A stretch of 64,000 nt of DNA from positions 62,001 to 126,000 of the forward strand of contig NZ_CANMUW010000003.1 in NCBI RefSeq assembly GCF_947501225.1. Direction: 5' to 3'. This stretch comes from an uncultured Shewanella sp. Its GTDB lineage: Bacteria; Pseudomonadota; Gammaproteobacteria; Enterobacterales; Shewanellaceae. Under the pieces are notes generated by a model that had not been told where the DNA came from, did not search any database, and saw only the letters and a list, made by a program, of their open reading frames with translations. Of this stretch, positions 51,963 through 60,141 are shown in pieces. A program made the translations under genes and the position numbers. Position 1 is the stretch's first letter. Every line of letters begins with the position of its first letter.

Positions 51963-53456
51963 ATGGCCGAGTTCAAGTACCGCAAGATAGTAGACGAAGT
52001 GATTCGAGCCATTGAGCTCGGCGTCATCTCGGCTCAGGAGGGAGATAAACTGCATTCGGTGCGTGAATACGCCAAAATAAAAGGAGTGGGCGTCTCTACC
52101 GTTATTCAGGCTTATTATGAGCTTGAGAGGTTGGGGTGGATCTATGCCAAGCCTAAGCGAGGTTACTTTGTCAGCCCCAGAAAAGCCCTCGAGCAGCCCG
52201 ATTATGGCCGTAGTGTCAATCGGGTTCATGCCGGGCAGACGTTGGCGACTGCGGTGCAGTACTCATTCAATGACCCCGATATTTTACCGCTTTCCTGTAC
52301 CGCGCCCAGCACAGTTATCGACAATGAGTTGATACTGAATCGCCTGCACCGGCAGGTGTTAAAGTACCGTCCCTATAAATTGCTGATGCAGGATCCTATC
52401 GAAGGGATTGCAGAGTTGAGAGAGGAGATCTGTCGTCACCTGTTGCGAAGTGGTCAGGTGTTTTCAAAGCAACAGGTACTGGTAACAAATGGCCGACAGG
52501 AGGGGCTATTGTTAGCCTTGACTGCGGCGCGGGCGATAGGAAAAACCGTTGCGGTAGAGTCTCCGGTCTCTTTCTATTTTCAGGCCACTTTGAAGCAGTT
52601 CAATGCAGACGTGATAGAGGTGCCTATGCAGTCGAACTACGAGGATGAGCTCGCACTACTCTCCCAGGCACACCAAACTCAGCCATTCGATACCTATCTG
52701 GTCAACCCAAGTTTTGCCGATCCTACGGGGCGAGTGTTATCGGTAGCGGAGAAACTTGCGCTTATCGACTGGGCAGCGGCTCATGATGTTACCTTGGTCG
52801 AATATGATCGCGGCGAGCTCTATTTCGGTGGCGTACGCCCCCCTACTATTGCCAGTTTGCTGGGGGAGCAGGGGCGCTGTAAGGTGATCAGCATAGGGGA
52901 TTTCTACGATACTATCTCGCCCTCCATCAGTTTAGGGTATCTCCTGTGTGTTAATACATTCGATGCTTGTCAGTTTGCTAAACAAACGGTGGCCGAGGAG
53001 CCGGGCATAGCACTTCAACATATGGTCTCAACACTACTCGGTTCGGGGGAGTATCACAAGTTACTCTTCAGGCTCAGAGAGCAGACTCGCAGCAACTATC
53101 AAAGGACTATGGGGTTACTAACAGCTGTGTTGGCAGACTCCATCTATATTAGCCGGCCCGATGGCGGTCCCTGCTTGTGGCTTAAGCTGCCAGATGGCCT
53201 CTCCAGTGAAGCTTTATGGACTAAGGTTATCGAATCCAAACTCTCTATCGCACCGGGGGCGATGTTTTCATTCAACCATAGCTATGATGACTATTTCAGG
53301 ATCACCTATGCCTTGCCCTGGGATGAGCGGATGGAGTCAGGCATCACCCGCCTCGCAAAGGTCCTTCGAGATTTTATTAGAATTAATGCCAATCGGCATA
53401 AGTGCTTGTTAAGTGGAGGTTCAGCTGGCGATGATAGAGTGGGTCATATGAAGTGA
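51963..53456 (+). CDS. MocR-like GntR regulator with degenerate aminotransferase domain
   Basis: The 497-aa protein has an N-terminal GntR winged helix (about residues 5-75: GDKLHSVREYAKIKGVGVST, YELERLGWIYAKPKRGYFVS) and a C-terminal fold-type I aminotransferase-like domain of about 350 residues (VTNGRQEGLLLALTAARAIG, NPSFADPTGRVLS). Where MocR proteins have the PLP lysine in SFSK, this one reads GDFYDTISPSISLGY; the DDYD motif is replaced by EYDR. PLP binding by Schiff base is therefore doubtful. The C-terminal 20 residues overlap an interspersed palindrome. Operator-like repeats lie upstream. Confidence 0.88.
   Translation: MAEFKYRKIVDEVIRAIELGVISAQEGDKLHSVREYAKIKGVGVSTVIQAYYELERLGWIYAKPKRGYFVSPRKALEQPDYGRSVNRVHAGQTLATAVQYSFNDPDILPLSCTAPSTVIDNELILNRLHRQVLKYRPYKLLMQDPIEGIAELREEICRHLLRSGQVFSKQQVLVTNGRQEGLLLALTAARAIGKTVAVESPVSFYFQATLKQFNADVIEVPMQSNYEDELALLSQAHQTQPFDTYLVNPSFADPTGRVLSVAEKLALIDWAAAHDVTLVEYDRGELYFGGVRPPTIASLLGEQGRCKVISIGDFYDTISPSISLGYLLCVNTFDACQFAKQTVAEEPGIALQHMVSTLLGSGEYHKLLFRLREQTRSNYQRTMGLLTAVLADSIYISRPDGGPCLWLKLPDGLSSEALWTKVIESKLSIAPGAMFSFNHSYDDYFRITYALPWDERMESGITRLAKVLRDFIRINANRHKCLLSGGSAGDDRVGHMK
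53384..53403. repeat. Interspersed palindrome, copy A
   Basis: TAATGCC-AA-TCGGCATAAGT near the end of the MocR-like gene. The same word with GG in place of AA occurs at 57963-57982. ATGCC and GGCAT form the palindrome. Confidence 0.55.
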
Positions 53457-53481
53457 TTCCCTGACCTGTAGGAAAGTGCGA

Positions 53482-53706
53482 ATGATAAAAAAATTGATCA
53501 GCAGCTCTGCTGTTTTAGTCGGCAGCCTTATTCTATTAACAAGCTCAGCTCTTGCATCTCCTCAAACGGCCGTAACCGCGCAGCTGATAAAGTCAGAAAC
53601 CGAAGGTACGGTACTCATCTGTCAGTATAGAACCATGAAGCAGGTACATTTCAAGGTGCTATTTGCTAATCAGAGCTGCCCGACGGCGATACAGGTTGCC
53701 CATTAA
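53482..53706 (+). CDS. Small periplasmic protein of unknown function
   Basis: The 74-aa product has a Sec signal (to about ALASPQ, residue 26). The mature 48 residues contain two cysteines (LICQYRT and NQSCPTA), probably a disulfide, in a beta-rich pattern. AGGAAAG precedes the ATG at 53482. I do not recognise a family. It is convergent with a redoxin-like lipoprotein. Confidence 0.68.
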   Translation: MIKKLISSSAVLVGSLILLTSSALASPQTAVTAQLIKSETEGTVLICQYRTMKQVHFKVLFANQSCPTAIQVAH

Positions 53707-53738
53707 TCTTTTATGCTTCCATCTATCAGGAACGGGAG

Positions 53739-54239
53739 TTACCACCGAACCTGAGCTAAGGGATTGCCGTCTTCGGCTATGATAGCCTTGACGATGTTAT
53801 TCTCACCATCGAGCAGGATGAAGCGCGGCACCCCGGCATTGGCAAATTTGGCATAGATGCTTCGGTCACTATCGGCGACTAATGGGAAGTTGAGCTGATA
53901 TTCGTCGGCAAACTTATCCAGAGACGCTTTACTCTCTTCGCGGCCGATCCCTATGATATCTATGTTGGGGTCTACAATAAGATCCGATGCCTGCAGTGCC
54001 TTAATTGCCCTTTGAGAGTCGGGACACCAGGTCGCAAACAGGACCAGTAACTTGGCATTGTGTGACTCGGTGAGATCTATGCTATTTCCCTGAGAATCGG
54101 TGAAATCTTTAACCGGAACGGGTTGTCCGGCGCTGACATAGGTGAGGTATTCAACTTTCTCCGTTTTAGAAACAGAGCTTGCACAGCCTGAAATTGTTAG
54201 GGCCATTGTGAACATAAATACTGCTGTCAGCTGCTTCAT
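53739..54239 (-). CDS. TlpA-like redoxin lipoprotein with CxxS active site
   Basis: The 166-aa product has a lipobox (LTISGCAS, Cys at about residue 19) and a thioredoxin-like fold: LLVLFATWCPDSQRAIKALQ, IIGIGREESKASLDKFADEY and the cis-Pro region AGVPRFILLDGENNI. The active site reads WCPDS rather than WCxxC, so it can form mixed disulfides but not the usual internal one. A role in thiol isomerisation or detoxification at the membrane is possible. It is monocistronic. Confidence 0.85.
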   Translation of the reverse strand: MKQLTAVFMFTMALTISGCASSVSKTEKVEYLTYVSAGQPVPVKDFTDSQGNSIDLTESHNAKLLVLFATWCPDSQRAIKALQASDLIVDPNIDIIGIGREESKASLDKFADEYQLNFPLVADSDRSIYAKFANAGVPRFILLDGENNIVKAIIAEDGNPLAQVRW

Positions 54240-54603
54240 CGGATATCCATTCGTTTAAAAGTAGGTAATATTAATCGGTATAAGCTATCAAAATTCTACT
54301 TTCATGTATAAACAATTGTTCACGGTTGACAGATCTGTGAGGAAAAACTAAGGTGGAGACTCTACATTCCCTCTCTGTTTCTTAACTTGTTGATTAACAG
54401 TGAATATCAAGGAAAATAACGTGCTGTTAACACTCGTCAATACTTACTACTATCTATAGCCACAATGGCGTAGATAGAGGCAATTTTTAATCCCCCCCTC
54501 ATTTTTAGATCACACCATTGTGGCAATTCCATCTACTGTTCGGAAGTTGGCCATAATACTGCGCCTGTTCCGTATGCAATCTCTCTATTTTGGAACACCA
54601 TAA
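54240..54603. other. Divergent intergenic region, redoxin / amino acid permease
   Basis: No gene is seen in these 364 bases. TGTATAAACAATTGTTCACG near 54305 faintly resembles a TyrR box but matches only part of both half-sites. It is the only hint of regulation of the permease. Confidence 0.35.
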
Positions 54604-55806
54604 ATGAATAAAAGTAAAATATTCGGCAGCATGCTCATCATTGCTGGCACGACCATAGGGGCAGGTATGTTAGCCTTGCCTCTTGCCTCCTCGGGACTGG
54701 GTTTCGGTATGGCTAGCGTCATCATGTTTCTCATCTGGTCGCTTATGAGCTATACCGCCTTATTGATGATCGAAGTGCACCAGTTTGCTCCCGCCGATGC
54801 GACTCTGCACACGCTGGCGTATAAGCTGCTAGGCCGAAAAGGGCAGCTTCTTGCCAGCTTCTCGATGATGTTTCTGTTTTATGCACTGTGTGCGGCCTAT
54901 ATCGCCGGTGGTGGAGAGCAGATCCACAGCAAGCTCACGAGTTGGTTTGAACTCGATATCCCGATGCAGCTGGGAGCGATACTCTTCACTGCGTTAATCG
55001 GCACTGTGGTGGCAATTGGTACCCGCTCGGTCGACATGATTAACCGTAGCTTATTTTCACTGAAGCTAATTGCCTTAGTCGCTATGCTGTTCCTGCTGTT
55101 GCCTAACGTGTCTGTCGATAACTTAGTGGCGTTGCCGGTACATCAGGGGCTGGTTTTTGCCTCGCTCCCGGTGATTTTTACCTCCTTTGGTTTCCATGGC
55201 TCTATCCCCTCTATCGTGCGCTACTTAGGAAAGGATACTAAGGCATTGAGGTGGATCATTGTGGTGGGATCGGCGTTGCCTCTGATGGTCTATCTCTTAT
55301 GGATGCTGGCCAGTCAGGGAGTGCTGACGCAGTCTGAGCTGATGGGAAGTCAAAGTCTGAATGGATTCATAGGTTCACTGAGCCGTTTACTGCAGGACCC
55401 TATGATTGCGAATACGGTATCGATCTTTGCCGATCTCGCACTGGCGACCTCATTTCTTGGGGTGAGTTTGGGTCTGTATGATTTTATTTCAGATCTGTTG
55501 AAGCGAAGTGCAAAGCCTGGCCACAGAGTTCAGGTGGCTCTGGTGACGTTTATGCCGCCACTGGGGTTTGCGATGTTTTATCCACAAGGGTTCATTGCTG
55601 CCTTAGGCTATGCGGCATTTGCGTTAGTGGTACTGGCAATATTCCTGCCTGTGGCTATGGTAGCGACACAGCGTCGGCAGGTCGGGCTGGGAGGCTACCG
55701 GGTTAAAGGGGGAGCACCTGGACTCGCCTTGGTGACCTTGGCCGGTATTTTAATCATGGCGGTGCAAGTGTTGCAGATGTTCGATGCTCTGCCGGCAGTG
55801 GCTTGA
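54604..55806 (+). CDS. Aromatic amino acid permease (TyrP/Mtr, HAAAP family)
   Basis: The 400-aa transporter has eleven predicted membrane helices. The first reads GSMLIIAGTTIGAGMLALPL, the family signature, followed by SYTALLMIEVHQ. IFTSFGFHGSIPSIVRYLGK and ATSFLGVSLGLYDFISDLLK are also characteristic. It resembles TyrP more than Mtr by eye, so tyrosine import is the best guess; tryptophan cannot be excluded. The gene stands alone. Confidence 0.92.
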   Translation: MNKSKIFGSMLIIAGTTIGAGMLALPLASSGLGFGMASVIMFLIWSLMSYTALLMIEVHQFAPADATLHTLAYKLLGRKGQLLASFSMMFLFYALCAAYIAGGGEQIHSKLTSWFELDIPMQLGAILFTALIGTVVAIGTRSVDMINRSLFSLKLIALVAMLFLLLPNVSVDNLVALPVHQGLVFASLPVIFTSFGFHGSIPSIVRYLGKDTKALRWIIVVGSALPLMVYLLWMLASQGVLTQSELMGSQSLNGFIGSLSRLLQDPMIANTVSIFADLALATSFLGVSLGLYDFISDLLKRSAKPGHRVQVALVTFMPPLGFAMFYPQGFIAALGYAAFALVVLAIFLPVAMVATQRRQVGLGGYRVKGGAPGLALVTLAGILIMAVQVLQMFDALPAVA

Positions 55807-55986
55807 TGCTCTGCCTGTGGTGAGCCGGTTTACTGACAGCTTGATAAAGTTATGCTGTTTTGCAGGGATTATTGACTGAAAAATAGCTGATTGAGTACTT
55901 ATTTACGTTAACGGACTGTTTTTTAGTCATTTGGTTCATATTGGGCTTTACATTGAACTCAAGTATCCCTATTATCAGCGGCGTTC

Positions 55987-56077
55987 GGAGGGATGGCAGA
56001 GTGGTCGAATGCACCGGTCTTGAAAACCGGCATGGGTTTGTAGCCCATCTAGGGTTCAAATCCCTATCCCTCCGCCA
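55987..56077 (+). tRNA. tRNA-Ser(UGA)
   Basis: Acceptor stem GGAGGGA pairs with TCCCTCC, with G as discriminator and an encoded CCA (56075-56077). The anticodon loop CTTGAAA gives anticodon TGA, read as UCA serine. A long variable arm (about 56030-56050) and the T loop GGTTCAAATCC are present, as needed for a class II serine tRNA. Confidence 0.95.
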
Positions 56078-56089
56078 CATTTAGATGAA

Positions 56090-56116
56090 GGGCTACTCGA
56101 AAGAGTAGCCCTTTTT
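56090..56116 (+). terminator. tRNA-Ser terminator, type A copy 1
   Basis: GGGCTACTC-GAAA-GAGTAGCCC is followed by five Ts, just past the tRNA. Confidence 0.93.
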
Positions 56117-56204
56117 CGTATGCACAAAACTAAAGAATTGGGTTTGTAGCGTAAACTCAATATAAAGGGTTCAAATCCCTATCCCTCCGCCATATTTAGA
56201 TGAA

Positions 56205-56233
56205 GCCCCAAGCAGCAATGCTTGGGGCTTTTT
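56205..56233 (+). terminator. Terminator, type B copy 1
   Basis: GCCCCAAGCA-GCAA-TGCTTGGGGC is followed by five Ts, after the second tRNA 3'-end copy. Confidence 0.9.
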
Positions 56234-56309
56234 CGTATGTTCAATTCAGAACCCTAGGGTTCCTATTGTTTGAAGTCAGCTATCTATCCCTCCGCCATAT
56301 TCAGATGAA

Positions 56310-56336
56310 GGGCTACTCGAAAGAGTAGCCCTTTTT
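56310..56336 (+). terminator. Terminator, type A copy 2
   Basis: It has the same stem and loop as the terminator at 56090, after the third tRNA 3'-end copy. Confidence 0.9.
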
Positions 56337-56425
56337 CGTTTCAGGATATGAGTTTGAACCTAGGGTTCCTCCCTGCTTGTGATAGTAGAGAGTAAAGCCA
56401 GCTATCCCAGCACCATTCAGATGAA

Positions 56426-56467
56426 GCCCCAAGCACTTCTTATAACAAAGAGTGCTTGGGGCTTTTT
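56426..56467 (+). terminator. Terminator, type B copy 2
   Basis: GCCCCAAGCACT pairs with AGTGCTTGGGGC around a longer 13-nt loop, followed by Ts. The outer stem equals that of type B copy 1. Confidence 0.88.
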
Positions 56468-56608
56468 CGTATATTCAATAAGAACCCCAGGGGTTCTGCT
56501 TGCTTGTGATAGTAGATAACCCTCCGCCCCGGTTTCTCATAGAGAGCCAGATGAAGCCCTTTGCTATTTGAAGAGGATTATCTCTCTGCTCTGAGCCCAG
56601 CCTGCCTT

Positions 56609-57103
56609 CTATGCCGGGGTTCTAAAAACTCCAGCCGTAAGACAGGACAACATTTTCAGAACCCGGGTTTTGTCACTAAACCCTGCGTTGGAGATATGTC
56701 CGACTTCGAGGGTCATAAACTGCTCTTTAGCTAGCTCATAGTTCAATATTGCCCGGGAATAGAACTCCAGGTTATAGCCTAAGTTTTCAGTCTTATTGAC
56801 ATAGCCTGATGAAAAACCGATGCCGAATGAGAGCTGCGGTGTGATCTCGAAGTACTTGGCTGCACCTATGGCGAAGTAACTGTGACTCTGTTCTCCGAGC
56901 ATGACAATGACCGTGGGCTTTATGCCATAGAGTTGGCTGAGTTCATGGTGTTCATAGTTCAGCACCAGGCTGTGTAATCTAGCTGCGTCCAGAACTCCCC
57001 AGGTCGATATCCCGGCGCTTAGAGAAGGTTTCTCTGTTGCGTTGACATTGAGTGAGGTGAATAGGATAAACGTGATTGCGAAGTGTATTGCGTTGCGTAA
57101 CAT
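56609..57103 (-). pseudogene. PagL-like lipid A 3-O-deacylase with C-terminal frameshift
   Basis: The open frame (164 aa) has a signal peptide (to NVNATEK) and an outer-membrane barrel pattern. It reaches the PagL catalytic motif EVGHISNAGFSDK, then turns into an unrelated tail. In the next frame the DNA reads NPGSENVVLSYGWSF and stops at 56622-56624, exactly the expected PagL ending with the catalytic Glu and terminal Phe. One missing A in the run complementary to 56668-56671 explains the shift. Unless this is a sequencing error, the enzyme is inactive. Confidence 0.8.
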
Positions 57104-57407
57104 AATGGCTGGTTTACCTGAAATATTGAACTGATCATGGGGGCCTCCACGGCTTTAACCTGAAAGTAGCGTGATTTTTTGCAGAGAGGATTAAGCTGAA
57201 TCGCTAAACCAATCGAGTCTAACTTGTTGAGTTTCGAGTTGGTGCCTTGGAGTCAGGGCATTGTTAAGGGCAGCAATGATAGCAGGAGTTTCACCGGGGC
57301 AATATAAGCCCGGATGAAACTGTCAGTCTCAATTAATGCAACCAATTCCCCCCGAGAGGGGAGTCAATCGTTGGGGGGGGACTGGGTTTAAGTTAATGGC
57401 TTAATGG
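57104..57407. other. Intergenic region with two hairpins
   Basis: No gene is seen. AGTTTCA-CGGG near 57280 pairs with CCCGG-TGAAACT near 57315, and CCCC/GGGG words follow near 57347-57362. Both lie downstream of the DUF3859 gene read on the minus strand only in part, so their role is unclear. Confidence 0.4.
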
Positions 57408-57884
57408 TTAACAGCCTCTTCTTTTCCAAAATGATGCAATCTTTTCAGCGTCATCATCCATTCGTATACTCTTACCTGTGTGCTGCAAATGCTCGTCGTC
57501 GAGATACACCTTGAAGGTCTTTTCGGCAATGATTTTCCCCTTCAGTTCTAACGTCATGCGCCACTTGCCGACCTTGTTATGTTCGGGGGCCCAGATGGTA
57601 TCACCCAGATAAAATTTCCAGTCATTCTCTTTGACATAGACCTCACCATCGAAGGGGGGCCTGACGGCACCGTTTTCATCCGGGATATCGGGGTGATAGA
57701 TGCAATATCTGAGTTTTTGATTCTTAGCCTTCTTGATCTGTGTGATAAAACCAAACTCTACATCTACTTCGGCGGGAACGTGGACGGTGGACTTGATTAA
57801 TCTTGGCAGATTATCACTCTGCTCGTTCCACTTGGTGAAAATTCCGCTATGGATAATTTTAACGTCAGGTTTGAGTTTGGACAT
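57408..57884 (-). CDS. DUF3859 family protein
   Basis: The 158-aa protein is without a signal peptide. KLKPDVKIIHSGIFTKWNEQ, STVHVPAEVDVEFGFITQIK and KVGKWRMTLELKGKIIAEKT fit the DUF3859 beta-sandwich family of unknown function. The frame stays open upstream to 58118, but that extension is hydrophobic junk overlapping a palindrome, so the ATG at 57884 is chosen. The divergent 56-aa ORF starts 120 bases away. Confidence 0.85.
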   Translation of the reverse strand: MSKLKPDVKIIHSGIFTKWNEQSDNLPRLIKSTVHVPAEVDVEFGFITQIKKAKNQKLRYCIYHPDIPDENGAVRPPFDGEVYVKENDWKFYLGDTIWAPEHNKVGKWRMTLELKGKIIAEKTFKVYLDDEHLQHTGKSIRMDDDAEKIASFWKRRGC

Positions 57885-57962
57885 AGTAATACCAATCAGT
57901 AAAAGCAGCCTAAGGGGCGATAGCATGCTAGTGTAGCAAAGTGGCGGCAGAACTACTTGAGC

Positions 57963-57982
57963 TAATGCCGGTCGGCATAAGT
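57963..57982. repeat. Interspersed palindrome, copy B
   Basis: TAATGCC-GG-TCGGCATAAGT is the second copy of the word at 53384-53403. Here it is intergenic, before the 56-aa ORF. Confidence 0.55.
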
Positions 57983-58004
57983 ACCAAAAATAAGTGAGAG
58001 AGAT

Positions 58005-58175
58005 ATGACAAAGAAAACCGTTAAATTTGAGTATGAGAAAGAGACTAAAAACAGCGTGCGATATCAGGAGCTCCCCGAGCCGGGTCAGGCGCCTGTTATG
58101 GGGACCATCTATGTGCAAAAGTGGTTTGCTGGCAACAGTAAGATTTTAGAGGTAACCATAGAGAAGAAAGATTAA
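58005..58175 (+). CDS. Small conserved-looking hypothetical protein (56 aa)
   Basis: The product begins MTKKTVKFEYEKETKNSVRY and ends in KILEVTIEKKD. It is hydrophilic, with an alternating strand pattern, and contains GTIYVQKWF. GAGAG lies just upstream of the ATG. It resembles small cytoplasmic proteins common in Shewanella, but I cannot name a family. Confidence 0.68.
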   Translation: MTKKTVKFEYEKETKNSVRYQELPEPGQAPVMGTIYVQKWFAGNSKILEVTIEKKD

Positions 58176-58304
58176 TAAGGATCTACCTACCCGTACCTGA
58201 TTCCACTATTTTGGCCATCTACTCCTGAAGTATTGCGTTATCTCTGTCTTCAACTAATTTTTAAAGAACACTTGTTGATTGATATTGCTCTATAAAGGGA
58301 TGGA

Positions 58305-59246
58305 ATGAAGATGCCTAAAGTTGCCATAGTTCAAGAGTCCCCCATATTGTTGGATCGTGATGCCACCATAGCCAAAGCGGTGGCATTGATTGAGGATGCG
58401 GCATCGGCTGGCGCCGAATTAGTAGTATTTCCCGAGGCTTATATCGCCGGTTACCCAGCCTGGATATGGCGCCTGCGTCCCGGCGGTGATTGGGGGATCA
58501 GTGAGGCCCTGCATGCCCGGCTGTTAGACAGCGCCGTGGATATCGAAGCCGGGGAACTAACCCCGCTTTGCAATGCCGCGCAGACGAATAAGGTTACGGT
58601 TATCTGCGGCATGAACGAACGTGACGGGCTGCAGAGTAGGGCGACCCTCTATAATACCGTAGTGATTATCAATAATGACGGCAGGCTGCTTAATCGCCAT
58701 AGAAAGCTGATGCCGACCAACCCTGAGCGCATGGTGTGGGGATTCGGAGATGGCTCCAGTCTGAAAGTGGTTGAAACGTCACTCGGCAGGGTTTCGACAC
58801 TGCTTTGCTGGGAAAACTATATGCCTCTGGCCAGGTATGCCATCTATTCCCAGGGGGTTGAAGTTTATGTGGCGCCTACCTATGACAGTGGTGATGGCTG
58901 GATAGGAACCATGCAGCATATTGCGAGGGAGGGGCGCTGCTGGGTCGTATGTAGCGGGGTCGCGCTTGAGCATAGCGATCTGCCCGATGATTTTCCCGAA
59001 AAAGAGCGGCTATACCCGGATAGTGGTGAATGGATCAACCCCGGTGACTCGCTTGTGGTCGCTCCTGGCGGTGAAATTGTTGCTGGCCCGATGCGAAGAG
59101 AGAAGGGAATACTATACGCCGAAGTCGATGCAGGGGCGGTAGCTACAGCGAAGAGGGCGCTCGATGTGGCGGGGCACTACTCCAGACCCGATATCTTTAC
59201 TCTGGAGGTGAATACTCAAGTTCAGCACTCAATTAGGTTGAAATGA
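58305..59246 (+). CDS. Nitrilase
   Basis: The 313-aa protein of the carbon-nitrogen hydrolase superfamily carries the Glu-Lys-Cys triad of true nitrilases: Glu in VVFPEAYIAGYPAW, Lys in HRKLMPTNPERMVWG and Cys in LLCWENYMPLARY. CWEN is diagnostic of the branch converting nitriles directly to acids and ammonia. EHIAREGRCWVV-like sequence (HIAREGRCWVVC) and PGGEIVAGP are also conserved. A second ATG at 58311 is possible. It is convergent with a LuxR-type regulator that may control it. Confidence 0.93.
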   Translation: MKMPKVAIVQESPILLDRDATIAKAVALIEDAASAGAELVVFPEAYIAGYPAWIWRLRPGGDWGISEALHARLLDSAVDIEAGELTPLCNAAQTNKVTVICGMNERDGLQSRATLYNTVVIINNDGRLLNRHRKLMPTNPERMVWGFGDGSSLKVVETSLGRVSTLLCWENYMPLARYAIYSQGVEVYVAPTYDSGDGWIGTMQHIAREGRCWVVCSGVALEHSDLPDDFPEKERLYPDSGEWINPGDSLVVAPGGEIVAGPMRREKGILYAEVDAGAVATAKRALDVAGHYSRPDIFTLEVNTQVQHSIRLK

Positions 59247-59281
59247 TATGTTCCGGACCTACAGGCTATGAGGAGGCGCAG

Positions 59282-60085
59282 CTATAACAACCCGCTCTGA
59301 TAAGCCTTGCTGACCAGATTTGTCCGATTTTTGGCTGTTAAAATTGCTCGTGCTCTGTCCAGATGATAGTTGACTCCGCGCTCGCTCATATAGAGCTGCT
59401 TGCCAACCTCTTCACTCGAACAGCCCTGAGCCACTAACGAAAGTATCTCCACACAGGTCGGGGATAGGACTCTGAAATTTGAGATGGGGTTGATGGTCTT
59501 AAATGCCAGGGCGTTGAAGGTTTCGGCGAATTCCCTGAGAAGCGTCTCCAGTTCACCCGATGCCCATGACATGTTAGCGATAACCTCTTCACGCCCCTTG
59601 GATGAGAAGAGGTTGCAGAAGCCTATCCAGCCTTTTTTATCTTTTACCGGGTGATAGAAGCTGATTCGGGTGTTGATGTTATATAGATTTAGTAGTTGTT
59701 CGAAACTCTTTTTTCGCCGTTCCGGCATGCTGTTTTGCGGCCATACATAGGGGTTATGCCGTTTCCTGATTGCGGGGCCGGACAGTTGGTACCCCTCATC
59801 GTTTCTGGCAAAACGATGTAGGAACTCCTCCCTGAATTTCAATATTTCAGGATCTGAGGCGACGGCGAAACGCATCTTCTTCAGATCGATCATCTTGGCA
59901 ACGTGTAACTCTTCCGGACTATCGCCGGTATGAACATTTGCCTGTTCATCGGGAACGATGCAAACATTGGATAACTCATCAGGAATGATGCAGTAGTAGA
60001 ATCGATCAATGCCGAAGGGTTGTAGTTTCTCCAGGAAGTTCTCGATGATCCTGTCACAGACCAGATCACTTTGTTGTGCAGACAT
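59282..60085 (-). CDS. LuxR-type transcriptional regulator
   Basis: The 267-aa product has a C-terminal LuxR helix-turn-helix (about residues 205-265: LSPTCVEILSLVAQGCSSEE, VGKQLYMSERGVNYHLDRAR, TNLVSKAYQSGLL). The N-terminal 190 residues have the size and layout of an autoinducer-type PAS-like domain, but I do not see the full set of AHL-binding residues, so the ligand is open. AGAGGAG precedes the start. It lies between a nitrilase and a tetraheme lipoprotein, either of which could be its target. Confidence 0.85.
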   Translation of the reverse strand: MSAQQSDLVCDRIIENFLEKLQPFGIDRFYYCIIPDELSNVCIVPDEQANVHTGDSPEELHVAKMIDLKKMRFAVASDPEILKFREEFLHRFARNDEGYQLSGPAIRKRHNPYVWPQNSMPERRKKSFEQLLNLYNINTRISFYHPVKDKKGWIGFCNLFSSKGREEVIANMSWASGELETLLREFAETFNALAFKTINPISNFRVLSPTCVEILSLVAQGCSSEEVGKQLYMSERGVNYHLDRARAILTAKNRTNLVSKAYQSGLL

Positions 60086-60141
60086 ATCAACTCCTCTTTT
60101 ATCGAGAGGAAGGGGTTACCTTCCTCTGGTTGAGATATAAC

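Larger units (their letters stand above)
56034..56560. repeat. Ladder of decaying tRNA-Ser 3'-end copies
   Basis: The tRNA 3' part plus the following ATTTAGATGAAG word recurs downstream at a spacing of about 110 bases. The second copy (56138-56204) keeps the variable-arm word GGGTTTGTAGC, the T arm, TCCCTCCGCCA and the trailer. The third (about 56250-56310) keeps TATCCCTCCGCCATATTCAGATGAAG. The fourth and fifth (to about 56430 and 56560) are more decayed. Each copy except the last leads into a terminator. Confidence 0.85.

Noticed and set aside
54300..54330. TyrR box before the aromatic amino acid permease
   Set aside because: Both half-sites deviate from TGTAAA-N6-TTTACA at two or more positions; it also lies 280 bases from the start.
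56138..56204. Second intact tRNA-Ser gene
   Set aside because: Only the variable-arm word, T arm and 3' acceptor strand are present; the 5' acceptor, D arm and anticodon arm are missing.
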